Positions 1 through 5,210 are shown, counted from the stretch's first letter. The stretch: DNA of 18,073 bases from Dehalococcoidia bacterium (GCA_030615035.1 JAUXAC010000021.1:1-18073); one strand, 5' to 3'. Translations and numbers: made by a program. The notes: generated by a model from the sequence alone, not told the origin.

Positions 1-247
1 CCAGCTCGGGCCATATGTCATCTCTATAGCTCGCATAGCCCTGGTCACTATTGAACCAGTTGTAATCTTCCAAGGAGATGCTTTCCCCAATGAGTGGCTC
101 TAAGAGGTCGCCCACTATGTAGGAGCTGCCCCGGATCCCCCTGCTTCCTCGCACACCTCTAATGCTGCGCTCAGCTATCATCGTGTAGTTTTCCCGGATT
201 ATTCTCTTCACTGCTACCCAGAGTTGTTTGTATTGCTTCTTAGCCAT
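1..247 (-). CDS. Hypothetical protein, 3' end cut by window edge
   Basis: The reading frame opens with ATG at 247 (MAKKQYKQLWVAVKRI) and stays open for 82 codons to the window edge, so only the N-terminal part is visible. An AAAGGGGGT ribosome binding site lies just upstream of the ATG. The visible part is basic at the start, then has a Gly/Arg/Ser stretch (RGVRGSRGIRGSSYIVG) and an acidic, aromatic end (LEDYNWFNSDQGYASYRDDIW). I do not recognise a family. It overlaps the end of the upstream Cys-rich gene by 8 nt, so the two are probably cotranscribed from the promoter near 481-510. Confidence 0.6.
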   Translation of the reverse strand, partial: MAKKQYKQLWVAVKRIIRENYTMIAERSIRGVRGSRGIRGSSYIVGDLLEPLIGESISLEDYNWFNSDQGYASYRDDIWPEL

Positions 248-461
248 AGCCTACCCCCTTTTCATTTAATATTTGCCCAGTCACCCAATGTAGATTCTGG
301 GCTTCTTCCACACAGACCATACGAGGGCAGCCCCGGCATAGCCACAGGCGACATCGCCCATCCCCAAAGTCGTAAGGTGCCCAAGTCAACCGCCTGCCAC
401 ATTCTGGACAGCGGCGCCACCGCCGCCACCACCAAGACCAGAGTCGCGCTAGGTTAGCCAT
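240..461 (-). CDS. Small Cys-rich zinc-ribbon-like protein
   Basis: A 73-residue protein starting MANLARLW. The ATG at 461 is chosen because AGGAGG lies 6-7 nt upstream; a longer frame to 479 has no such site. The N-terminus is very rich in Trp and Arg (LWSWWWRRWRR). It is followed by CPECGRRL and, about 20 residues later, CRGCPRMVC, giving two CxxC knuckles as in a minimal zinc ribbon. The family is not recognised. It is likely translated with the downstream gene, whose start it overlaps by 8 nt. A nucleic-acid-binding role is only inferred from the ribbon and the basic N-terminus. Confidence 0.6.
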   Translation of the reverse strand: MANLARLWSWWWRRWRRCPECGRRLTWAPYDFGDGRCRLWLCRGCPRMVCVEEAQNLHWVTGQILNEKGVGYG

Positions 462-480
462 TGCCCACCTCCTCAACAAA

Positions 481-510
481 AGTTTACCAGCCTACTGGAT
501 TAGCTGTCAA
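481..510 (-). promoter_or_regulatory. Sigma-70 type promoter for the 461-1 genes
   Basis: On the minus strand TTGACA (510-505) and TAAACT (486-481) are separated by 18 nt. The -10 is preceded by TGG, an extended -10 element. Transcription would begin near 474, just ahead of the AGGAGG at 473-468, giving a very short leader. Confidence 0.5.
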
Positions 511-538
511 GTCGTTCTTAACGCTGCTTATTTTAGAG

Positions 539-563
539 GGGGATAAAGGGGATAGGGTTACCA
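539..563 (+). repeat. Left copy of imperfect direct repeat flanking the hairpin tract
   Basis: The sequence starts GGGGATAAAGGGG and ends GGGTTACCA. It matches 769-794 with one base missing and one substitution (A for G). The two copies lie about 230 bp apart and bracket the hairpin run at 569-748. Confidence 0.7.
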
Positions 564-568
564 CAAAG

Positions 569-748
569 AATGCGGACAGTTGTCCGCATTGTTACTTCAC
601 CAAAGAAGTGGGACAACTGTCCCACAAGTTGAAGGGACTTAGTCCCTTCAGTGGTTCAAATCCACTGGCGGACTCAAAGTCCACCTAGCGACCGGGACGC
701 TGGGTCACCGGTTCGAGACCGGTAAAGAGGAGGCTTCGCCTCTTCTTT
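569..748 (+). other. Run of at least eight adjacent hairpins with two tRNA T-arm look-alikes
   Basis: Almost every base belongs to an inverted repeat. They are: 569-590 (10-bp stem, 2-nt gap), 608-625 (8-bp stem), 630-650 (10-bp stem, one central base), 649-667 (6-bp stem, loop TTCAAAT), 667-685 (GGACT/AGTCC plus outer GG/CC), 686-702 (5-bp stem including a T-G pair, 7-nt loop), 707-723 (ACCGG/CCGGT, loop TTCGAGA) and 724-748 (11-bp stem with one G-U). The stems at 649-667 and 707-723 fit the tRNA T-arm rule, a 5-bp stem with a TTCRANN loop followed by C. 686-702, 703-706 and 707-723 have exactly the lengths of a tRNA anticodon arm, variable loop and T arm. No acceptor stem or CCA completes a tRNA there. 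Four stems share GGAC/GTCC cores. A structured RNA, degenerate tRNA remnants or a folded DNA site are all possible. Confidence 0.6.
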
Positions 749-768
749 ATGTAACTTTTTAAGGAGAC

Positions 769-794
769 GGGGATAAAGGGGGATGGGGTTACCA
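769..794 (+). repeat. Right copy of imperfect direct repeat flanking the hairpin tract
   Basis: This is the second copy of the repeat at 539-563. Like the left copy it is followed within a few bases by an A-rich stretch. Confidence 0.7.
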
Positions 795-898
795 AATAAA
801 ACCTAAGGGGGTGAGGTTAAGTAGATTTTACCGCCGGGCCACCAAAACTGTTAATTTTATTTAACCGTTTCCGGAGAAAATCATTAATTAAAATTTAG

Positions 899-957
899 GC
901 GGCTGCCGTCGCCTTATGTATGTATGTATCTACCTATCTATCTATGCCGGCAGCCGC
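899..957. repeat. Inverted repeat with tetranucleotide repeats in its loop
   Basis: GCGGCTGCCG (899-908) and its exact complement CGGCAGCCGC (948-957) enclose a 39-nt loop. The loop contains consecutive TATG units and then CTAT units. Neither arm is followed by a T-run, so it does not look like a terminator. Confidence 0.65.
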
Positions 958-980
958 GTCGGCATGACAATGTGAATCAT

Positions 981-1016
981 AGGGTGCATCACATCACTCA
1001 CCATATGATGCACCCT
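981..1016. repeat. 11-bp-stem inverted repeat
   Basis: AGGGTGCATCA (981-991) pairs exactly with TGATGCACCCT (1006-1016) around a 14-nt spacer. The ATCAC/GTGAT words recur in the neighbouring 30-bp repeats, so one protein may recognise both. Confidence 0.65.
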
Positions 1017-1041
1017 GTCGATTTCCCCCGCGGCACCCGGG

Positions 1042-1120
1042 AGTGCCCGAAACTGCCTCAAAGTAATGCAGAGTGATGTAAACCGTCTTAAAGTGATGCA
1101 AAGTGTCCGAAACTGTCTCA
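1042..1120 (+). repeat. Three iteron-like repeats with 30-bp period
   Basis: Copies begin at 1042, 1072 and 1102, each opening with AGTG. Copy 1 continues CCCGAAACTGCCTCAAAG, copy 2 ATGTAAACCGTCTTAAAG, and copy 3 TCCGAAACTGTCTCA before it is cut short. Copies 1 and 3 differ at 2 of 19 positions; copies 1 and 2 agree at about 21 of 30. There are no spacers, so this is not a CRISPR array. Tandem protein-binding sites (iterons) are the likeliest reading. Confidence 0.6.
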
Positions 1121-1152
1121 CCCTGGCTTCCCTCTTTTTGTAGGTTATATCC

Positions 1153-1169
1153 GTTTAATCGGATTAAAC
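1153..1169. promoter_or_regulatory. Operator-like palindrome
   Basis: GTTTAATCGGATTAAAC is a perfect 8+1+8 palindrome in a gene-free stretch. It is a plausible dimeric repressor site. Confidence 0.45.
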
Positions 1170-1212
1170 TCCCAAAACCGGGACGGCACCAGGTCGCCCA
1201 GCTCGGGTAAGA

Positions 1213-1236
1213 AATTGTTGGCGATCGGCAACAATT
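1213..1236. promoter_or_regulatory. 24-bp near-perfect palindrome downstream of the excisionase gene
   Basis: AATTGTTG (1213-1220) and CAACAATT (1229-1236) flank a CGATCG core; only the G-G pair just inside each arm breaks the symmetry. It begins about 28 bp beyond the stop of the excisionase-type gene and has no T-run, so a protein-binding site is likelier than a terminator. Confidence 0.45.
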
Positions 1237-1263
1237 AACCCTCTTCCCCCTGGTAAGGGGAAT

Positions 1264-1446
1264 TTAGTGCTCCTTGATCCATCGAATAAGGTCCTCTATT
1301 AAGAAGACTCGTTTCCTACCAATTTTGTGGGACGGAAGCCCCTGTTTCATAAGCCTATAGAGTGTCTCATGGCTAACATTCAAAAACTCCTGCGCCTCTT
1401 GAAAGGTATAGAATATCCGCTCAACTTTCCTCGTCTCTTCTTGAAT
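1264..1446 (-). CDS. Excisionase/MerR-type helix-turn-helix DNA-binding protein with ATT start
   Basis: A 60-residue protein whose core reads FYTFQEAQEFLNVSHETLYR, then LMKQGLPSHKIGRKRVFLIEDLIRW. This is the single winged HTH of the excisionase/HTH_17 family, which binds DNA as a recombination directionality factor or small regulator. No ATG, GTG or TTG lies in frame ahead of the HTH. A strong AAGGAGG (1460-1454) sits exactly 7 nt before an in-frame ATT at 1446, so ATT is the best start. ATT is a rare initiator, known from infC, and usually gives weak or controlled translation. The gene has its own promoter (1508-1480) and diverges from the ribbon-helix-helix gene. The window also carries a tyrosine recombinase at 12226-13011, so a role in excision is plausible but unproven. 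Confidence 0.75.
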   Translation of the reverse strand: MQEETRKVERIFYTFQEAQEFLNVSHETLYRLMKQGLPSHKIGRKRVFLIEDLIRWIKEH

Positions 1447-1479
1447 TAGCTTGCCTCCTTTTGAAATAAAAATCGGTCA

Positions 1480-1508
1480 ATGATACCACAGCAGAGCGAG
1501 AAAGGCAA
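1480..1508 (-). promoter_or_regulatory. Promoter of the excisionase-type gene
   Basis: On the minus strand TTGCCT (1508-1503), a 17-nt spacer and TATCAT (1485-1480), with TGG directly before the -10 (extended -10). The start point would be near 1473, giving a leader of about 27 nt that includes AAGGAGG. Confidence 0.55.
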
Positions 1509-1571
1509 AGCTAGGAGTTGTGTGCTCCGATGTGATTTCAATAGATTGGATAAGATTTAGTGAGTAACCTC

Positions 1572-1600
1572 TTGACAAAGATGGGTCACTATAGTATACT
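1572..1600 (+). promoter_or_regulatory. Near-consensus promoter, leaderless start
   Basis: TTGACA (1572-1577), a 17-nt spacer and TATACT (1595-1600). The ATG at 1607 falls exactly where transcription should start and there is no ribosome binding site, so the mRNA is probably leaderless. The -10 lies in the palindrome AGTATACT (1593-1600), and a second AGTAT follows at 1604. This could be an operator for the encoded ribbon-helix-helix protein. Confidence 0.7.
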
Positions 1601-1606
1601 TACAGT

Positions 1607-1771
1607 ATGCCAAAAACCGTTCCTATCAAGGTCAGACGAGAAACCAGGGACAAGTTGCATTCCGTCAAGAACCCGGGGCAGACCCTGGATGGGATCATAA
1701 CCCAGATGATTGATTTATGGGAAAAACAAAAGAAGCAGGAGGCTGTAGCGACAGCCGATCGAGAAAAATGA
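1607..1771 (+). CDS. Ribbon-helix-helix type small DNA-binding protein
   Basis: 54 residues: a short strand (VPIKVRRETRDKL), a PGQT turn, an amphipathic helix (LDGIITQMIDLWEK) and a charged tail. Strand, helix, turn and helix in about 50 residues is the layout of a ribbon-helix-helix (Arc/CopG-like) repressor, which binds DNA as a dimer through the N-terminal strand. The start is fixed by the promoter, with the ATG at the predicted +1 and no Shine-Dalgarno. It diverges from the excisionase-type gene, the usual arrangement of a small control region. Autoregulation is inferred from the palindrome over the -10. The family is assigned from pattern, not from a search. Confidence 0.6.
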   Translation: MPKTVPIKVRRETRDKLHSVKNPGQTLDGIITQMIDLWEKQKKQEAVATADREK

Positions 1772-1885
1772 CAATATTAAAAGAGACCTGCCAGCAACGC
1801 TGTCGTCCCCTTAGCCATTATAGACGCTATCAAGAGCCTATTCGGTGTGCTATCACCTAAGCGTATATTTACTGGGAGGAGTTAG

Positions 1886-2083
1886 ATGAGAGAAGCATTA
1901 TCTTACAGTCTGGTAATAGGTATGTCAGTAGCCTTCCTATGGCATTTTTGCCTTATTGCTAAGCAGGGGACTGTTATAATTCAAGAGCCTATTTTAGCAA
2001 TACTAGCTTCTGAGATAATAATGCTTTGCGCTATCTTAGTTTTTGGTATAGTGAGCCTTGTTAAGCTATTGAGGAGTAGTTAA
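1886..2083 (+). CDS. Small two-helix membrane protein
   Basis: 65 residues with GGGAGGAG about 6 nt before the ATG. Two hydrophobic segments are visible: about residues 7-26 (SLVIGMSVAFLWHFCLIAK) and about 38-61 (ILAILASEIIMLCAILVFGI and on). The loop between them is short (QGTVIIQEP) and the tail is basic (KLLRSS). It should sit in the inner membrane. No family is recognised. It lies about 115 nt after the ribbon-helix-helix gene and ahead of another tiny membrane protein, so all three may be cotranscribed. Confidence 0.55.
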   Translation: MREALSYSLVIGMSVAFLWHFCLIAKQGTVIIQEPILAILASEIIMLCAILVFGIVSLVKLLRSS

Positions 2084-2135
2084 ATGCCAAGAGGTCAGCC
2101 TGAAGTGGCATCCCGCCTTTGAAGGAAGGATAAAG

Positions 2136-2273
2136 ATGATACATTGGGCATTTTTAATCTTGGCTTTTATCACCGGCTTTGCCGTGTGCTATGCCTTCCT
2201 GTACCAGATGGCCAAGGTTGCTAGCCAGGTCACCGCGGCTATAGAAGAGGCGACTAAATCAGCCACTTTCTAA
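2136..2273 (+). CDS. 45-residue single-pass membrane peptide
   Basis: Starts MIHWAFLILAFITGFAVCYA and ends QVTAAIEEATKSATF. The site GAAGGAAGGA lies 5 nt before the ATG, which makes translation credible despite the small size. One membrane helix fills about residues 3-25, followed by a polar amphipathic tail. No family is recognised. Its place right after another small membrane gene suggests a joint function such as a membrane-associated accessory or holin-like role, but nothing in the sequence proves it. Confidence 0.5.
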   Translation: MIHWAFLILAFITGFAVCYAFLYQMAKVASQVTAAIEEATKSATF

Positions 2274-2298
2274 GAAAAAGGAAAGGGGGGTGAATTCA

Positions 2299-2529
2299 GT
2301 GGCAGCAAAGGGTTTTGTTCTGATTGAGACGGCCGTTGGTAGAGGTAAGGAGGTCGTTGATGCCCTACGTAAGCTAGAAGGAGTGGATTCAGTTGTTTCG
2401 GTGACCGGGCCCTATGATATTATCGCTGTCATACGCGGAGAAACCATGAATGATATTGGGGACTTGGTTACCAGTAAGGTCCATCCTATCGCCGGCATTT
2501 CCAGAACGGTGACCTGCCTGGCAATGTAG
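2299..2529 (+). CDS. Free-standing Lrp/AsnC ligand-binding (RAM) domain protein
   Basis: 76 residues beginning MAAKGFVLIETAVGRGKEVV. The fold signature of the Lrp/AsnC effector-binding domain is complete: strand AKGFVLIETA, helix GKEVVDALRKLEGV, then VVSVTGPYDIIAVIRGE with the conserved G-x-YD-I/V turn, a second helix MNDIGDLVTSKVHPI, and the closing strand ISRTVTCLAM. No HTH domain is attached, so it resembles the stand-alone RAM-domain proteins that oligomerise and bind amino acids or similar ligands. The GTG at 2299 is preferred to the GTG at 2290 because the AAAGGGGGGTGA ribosome binding site ends just before 2299 with correct spacing, whereas the upstream GTG lies inside it. It is the last plus-strand gene before the large minus-strand operon. 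Confidence 0.85.
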   Translation: MAAKGFVLIETAVGRGKEVVDALRKLEGVDSVVSVTGPYDIIAVIRGETMNDIGDLVTSKVHPIAGISRTVTCLAM

Positions 2530-2536
2530 ACAAAAA

Positions 2537-2562
2537 GGGGTCGAGGTTTTACCCCCGAGCCC
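2537..2562. terminator. Weak bidirectional terminator between convergent genes
   Basis: GGGGTCGAGG (2537-2546) and CCCCGAGCCC (2553-2562) form a 10-position stem with two mismatches around TTTTAC. The flanks are A-rich on the left (CAAAAAGGGG) and T-rich on the right (TTCTTACTT). It lies between the convergent stops at 2529 and 2566. Confidence 0.4.
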
Positions 2563-2565
2563 TTC

Positions 2566-2880
2566 TTACTTCCCCAGCCCCAGCCGTCGCCGCAGGGCGT
2601 AGTAGTCTTTTAGACAGACCTTCGTTGGAAACAGCCAGGCTATGGTGTGGTCCTCACAGGCATAGTTGCACTTTTCACATTCCAAGTGGGAGACAAACCT
2701 ATCTATCCTGATGCCCGATAGCATGATTTCGCACTCTTCCGCGGTCGGCGGATATCTCTCTACCATGCTCCTCAGGATGCTGGCTGCCCATTGTTCGTGA
2801 TATTTTTCGGCGGCGGCCGCCCGCTCGGCTGCCCACCGCTTTTCCAACTCATCCATCCCTGGCAGCTTTAATTGAGACAT
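2566..2880 (-). CDS. Unknown 104-residue protein with CxxC motif and N-terminal clamp-binding-like peptide
   Basis: Starts MSQLKLPGMDELEKRW. The ATG at 2880 is chosen because AAAGGGGT lies about 5 nt upstream; a longer frame to 2925 would begin without a site. After an Ala/Glu-rich helix (about 15-40), the second half has CEKCNYACEDHTIAW and a later Cys (TKVCLKDYY), possibly a small metal site. The N-terminal QLKLPGM resembles the hexapeptide form of the beta-clamp binding motif (QLSLPL in E. coli Hda), and a sliding clamp is encoded in the same operon. No family is recognised. It is the last gene of the long operon. Confidence 0.65.
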   Translation of the reverse strand: MSQLKLPGMDELEKRWAAERAAAAEKYHEQWAASILRSMVERYPPTAEECEIMLSGIRIDRFVSHLECEKCNYACEDHTIAWLFPTKVCLKDYYALRRRLGLGK

Positions 2881-2914
2881 ACTACCCCTTTCGTATATTA
2901 CTATTAGTATATGA

Positions 2915-3412
2915 CTAGAAATCAAACATTGACGGCTGCAGTGCCTTCCTTTTAGCTGCCTCTTCCTCTTTCTTCTGCCGCCTCTCGGCTCGGTCTTTAT
3001 CCTGCCTTGCGGTGATGCGCCTTTGATAGAGCCATGCCTTTAGCCGATTTAGATCACGCCTTTGCTCATCGTTTAATGTATCCACCCGGATATCGTTGGG
3101 CATGGTAACGCCTGACTCTTTTGTGCGCCACTTCTCGTAGGTCTTGGTGGCGATATACAGGTAGATTTGAGTCCAGTCGTGGTCCATCGGCTGAGTAAGT
3201 GAGGCTGTGTTGAGATAGGCGCAGGCTTCGGCGTCTGTCCCAGTCATCTCCTCTCCCTTGAGTGCTTTCATGTTCTCTAGCAGCCTTTCCAGGGTAATAG
3301 AGGTCTTTATCCAATCAGGGAGGGTATCACCCCAGCCCCCAGGAAAGACAATGATAGGATCCGTAAAGACACCTACAATGTCGGAGATGCCTTTCTCAAT
3401 ACTGTCCACCAT
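2915..3412 (-). CDS. Unknown 165-residue protein ending in a clamp-binding-like motif
   Basis: Starts MVDSIEKGISDIVGVF; AAAGGAGG lies 12 nt upstream of the ATG. The middle is a compact, probably helical domain (HDWTQIYLYIATKTYEKWRT, then LNDEQRRDLNRLKAWLYQRR). A highly charged helix (about residues 135-155, rich in Arg, Lys and Glu) follows, and the protein ends LQPSMFDF. QPSMF at 159-163 fits the Q-x-(S/D)-h-F beta-clamp binding pattern (compare QADMF in polymerase III alpha). A terminal motif after a flexible charged linker is the usual layout of clamp clients. Function is unknown; a DNA-related role is inferred from the clamp motif and the neighbours. Confidence 0.7.
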   Translation of the reverse strand: MVDSIEKGISDIVGVFTDPIIVFPGGWGDTLPDWIKTSITLERLLENMKALKGEEMTGTDAEACAYLNTASLTQPMDHDWTQIYLYIATKTYEKWRTKESGVTMPNDIRVDTLNDEQRRDLNRLKAWLYQRRITARQDKDRAERRQKKEEEAAKRKALQPSMFDF

Positions 3413-3455
3413 ATTCAGTTGTTACCTCCTTTCTATTGATTGTTAATTATGCCGG

Positions 3456-4058
3456 CTAGCCGCGATTGTTGTTTGGAATACCGGCGATGATATCCACAAT
3501 GGTTATGATATCGATGTTGCAGCCGACCAGCTCCTCAGGATACTGGCGGATGAAGGCCTTTAGGTCCTGCTCGGCTATGTGCCAGGCGGATCCTCCTTTC
3601 TGAGATGGCCTGTGCTCATAATGGTAGTTGGCGAGGAGTGCTCTGGAGTCGATACGGCGCTGGACCCACTTATGGTCATGTCCCAGTATCTCCATCACCT
3701 CTTTTTTGGTGAACCACCCATTGCGACAGCGTCTGGATATATTGAGTCTCTTGGACCTGACAACTACGGAGTTTATGCTCCGGTGCATTTTTCTGGCAAC
3801 GGCCCGGGGGCAGAATGAAGGGATCAACTCTCTCAATTTTGCATCTTCCTGAGGTGACCAAGGATGGCGGTCATCACTCTTGGCGATCCCCATAATGGAG
3901 ATCTGCCCCTTGACCGCGAACTCGGTTATCTTCTCACCGGTAAGCCGGCTTATATAATCAGCAATTTGCAGGCATGATCCCCGCGTGTGCTTGTAGTCCC
4001 TGCGGATGATGGCACGCTCCTCGTCCGTCCATTTATGATTTTGTCTCAGATTTATCAC
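3456..4058 (-). CDS. SANT/Myb-like and HTH multidomain DNA-binding protein
   Basis: 200 residues with three probable DNA-binding units. The first is a Myb/SANT-like tri-helix at about 9-60 (HKWTDEERAIIRRDY through FAVKGQISIMGIAK). The second is at about 65-107 (HPWSPQEDAKLRELIP, then AVARKMHRSINSVVVRSKRL), both with the W-(T/S)-x-x-(E/D) opening and the A-V/V-V recognition helix. The third is a MerR/excisionase-type HTH at about 115-172 (WFTKKEVMEILGHDHKWVQR through AWHIAEQDLKAFIRQY). Such chains are common in phage and mobile-element regulators. The GTG at 4058 has AAAGG only about 2 nt upstream, which is tight, so translation may depend on coupling or a slightly later start. Confidence 0.75.
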   Translation of the reverse strand: MINLRQNHKWTDEERAIIRRDYKHTRGSCLQIADYISRLTGEKITEFAVKGQISIMGIAKSDDRHPWSPQEDAKLRELIPSFCPRAVARKMHRSINSVVVRSKRLNISRRCRNGWFTKKEVMEILGHDHKWVQRRIDSRALLANYHYEHRPSQKGGSAWHIAEQDLKAFIRQYPEELVGCNIDIITIVDIIAGIPNNNRG

Positions 4059-4071
4059 ATCCTTTCTAAAG

Positions 4072-4311
4072 TTATTTTTTGGCGACAGGCTGGTACCACT
4101 GCTCGAAGTCTGCGATGCGTGACTGGTAAAGTAGCCAACCGCACTCCGGGCATTGCCACATCACACCGGTCTTTTTGTCCATGAAAAAGACCATTACAGC
4201 TCTACAAACGCAGGTAGGCCTTTCCATATTCTTCCTTTTTCCCGGCGCTTTCCTTTCTACTTCTTGCCTCGCGTTCTCGAAAATATCAGGAGTGCTCTGT
4301 TTTTTGGTCAA
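4072..4311 (-). CDS. Small zinc-ribbon protein
   Basis: 79 residues beginning at TTG (4311); AAAGGAGGTGA is placed 6 nt ahead of this TTG and no ATG fits. After a charged N-terminus (about 1-30) comes CVCRAVMVFFMDKKTGVMWQ and then CPECGWLLYQ, a CxC/CxxC pair about 20 residues apart as in a zinc ribbon. The specific family is not recognised. It starts 3 nt after the stop of the GP88-like gene, so the two are translated together. Zinc ribbons of this size usually bind nucleic acid or a partner protein; that is inference. Confidence 0.65.
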   Translation of the reverse strand: MTKKQSTPDIFENARQEVERKAPGKRKNMERPTCVCRAVMVFFMDKKTGVMWQCPECGWLLYQSRIADFEQWYQPVAKK

Positions 4312-4314
4312 TAT

Positions 4315-4995
4315 TCACCTCCTTTTATGGAAAGCAAGAATAGAGTTGACCACGGCTTTATTAATACCAGCACGCTCCTTAAAGGCGAGAGCCCAGTAGT
4401 CAGTCTGCTGCCCCCACCTTAGCCTGAATGATGTATCGGTATCTTTATGCGTCCAGCAACGCCTGCAGTTCGCGCAGTCCTCGACCATCTTGGAATCATG
4501 TGGGCATGGCAGACCTTTCCCCTCTATACTCCAAACTCTCCAGCCGCAACTAAAGGGGTCAAGATAGTCGGTAGCATCAACGCTAGCTTTCATATAAACA
4601 TTCGGTAGGTCTCGGAATTCCTCTAGCGGTTTGATCAAAAAATCACAGCGCCAGGATCTCGTCGAGCCGAAGAACGAGACTTCGTAGAGACTTGTGGCTA
4701 TTTGTATCCACTTTTCTATATATTCAGGCATATAAAAATCCCCAATAACATGAAGTCGAAATGCAGGGGCGCGTGTTTTCTGTATCTCTTTTACGATTAT
4801 AGGAACAAAGTCACTCTTCAGGCTCGCATCGAGTCGCCTTTCGTTTATGTCTCTTATCTGAGGTAGGGTAAACATACCATACAATCCGAAGCAGAAATGG
4901 TCACAAAAGGCCGTTTTACCCGGGCAGGTGGTTATTACAGGGAGCGAGAAGCCGGGGAGTTTGCCCAGCTTCAAGTTTCCCCTGCTAATTAACAT
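4315..4995 (-). CDS. GP88-family phage-type Cys-rich protein
   Basis: 226 residues. The N-terminal pattern LGKLPGFSLPVITTCPGKTA followed by FCDHFCFGLYG, and the later LHVIGDFYMPEYIEKWIQIA, match what I recall of the GP88 family of phage and mobile-element proteins. Eight cysteines fall in two clusters: C24, C31 and C35, then C150, C164, C174, C177 and C180 (CPHD, then CANCRRCW). A bound metal or Fe-S cluster is likely. GP88 proteins have no established reaction; the layout of Cys clusters around a central FRLHVIGDF strand has been compared to radical enzymes, but I cannot show this here. Its start overlaps the preceding gene by 7 nt. Confidence 0.65.
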   Translation of the reverse strand: MLISRGNLKLGKLPGFSLPVITTCPGKTAFCDHFCFGLYGMFTLPQIRDINERRLDASLKSDFVPIIVKEIQKTRAPAFRLHVIGDFYMPEYIEKWIQIATSLYEVSFFGSTRSWRCDFLIKPLEEFRDLPNVYMKASVDATDYLDPFSCGWRVWSIEGKGLPCPHDSKMVEDCANCRRCWTHKDTDTSFRLRWGQQTDYWALAFKERAGINKAVVNSILAFHKRR

Positions 4996-5210
4996 AGGCT
5001 GTTTTCCTCTTTCCTTAAATCTCTGATTTCGTAGGGCCAGTCCTCGGGTGGCTGCCAGTTGGGGTCGTCATGCTCGTATTCCTGGCCGACAAATCCCCCA
5101 CCAGCGTTGGAATGGACGCACTTGCCATCTGGTCGGAGATAGATGTAGGTCCTCATTTCGACCACAAACCTAACCGGCTCTGAGGGTAAGTAGCTAAGTT
5201 GTTTACCCAT
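4989..5210 (-). CDS. Unknown 73-residue protein
   Basis: Starts MGKQLSYLPSEPVRFVVEMR. The ATG at 5210 is preferred to the TTG codon just before it because AAAGGAGGTGA then lies at the normal 6-nt spacing. The protein is polar with one strand-rich segment (VRFVVEMRTYIYLRPDGKCV) and an acidic, Trp/Pro-rich second half (DDPNWQPPEDWPYEIRD). The family is not recognised. It ends 7 nt inside the GP88-family gene and follows the sliding clamp gene, separated from it by a strong GC-rich hairpin. Confidence 0.55.
   Translation of the reverse strand: MGKQLSYLPSEPVRFVVEMRTYIYLRPDGKCVHSNAGGGFVGQEYEHDDPNWQPPEDWPYEIRDLRKEENSLC

Larger units (their letters stand above)
795..1263. other. Gene-free structured region, candidate origin, partition or control region
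   Basis: No credible gene lies here. It contains an AT-rich patch (about 843-896, with runs such as ATTAATTAAAATTTA). Going rightward there follow a 10-bp-stem inverted repeat (899-957), an 11-bp-stem inverted repeat (981-1016), three iteron-like repeats at 30-bp spacing (1042-1120), and palindromes at 1153-1169 and 1213-1236. AT-rich DNA next to iterons and palindromes is typical of plasmid origins and partition sites. No Rep gene or DnaA box was seen here, so the role is inferred. Confidence 0.45.

Noticed and set aside
224..457. 77-residue plus-strand frame
   Set aside because: Antisense to the Cys-rich minus-strand gene, which has a promoter, AGGAGG site and CxxC motifs.
582..673. Class-II tRNA gene
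   Set aside because: Acceptor pairing (6 of 7), a long variable arm and a perfect T arm can be drawn, but the D-loop lacks GG, the anticodon loop is 8 nt, and there is no CCA or proper discriminator. It is kept as a tRNA-like observation only.
1042..1120. CRISPR array
   Set aside because: The repeats follow each other at 30 bp without spacers and diverge internally; no cas genes are visible.
1768..1860. 30-codon frame overlapping the ribbon-helix-helix stop (ATGA)
   Set aside because: No ribosome binding site, Cys/Arg-rich random-looking product, no recognisable feature.
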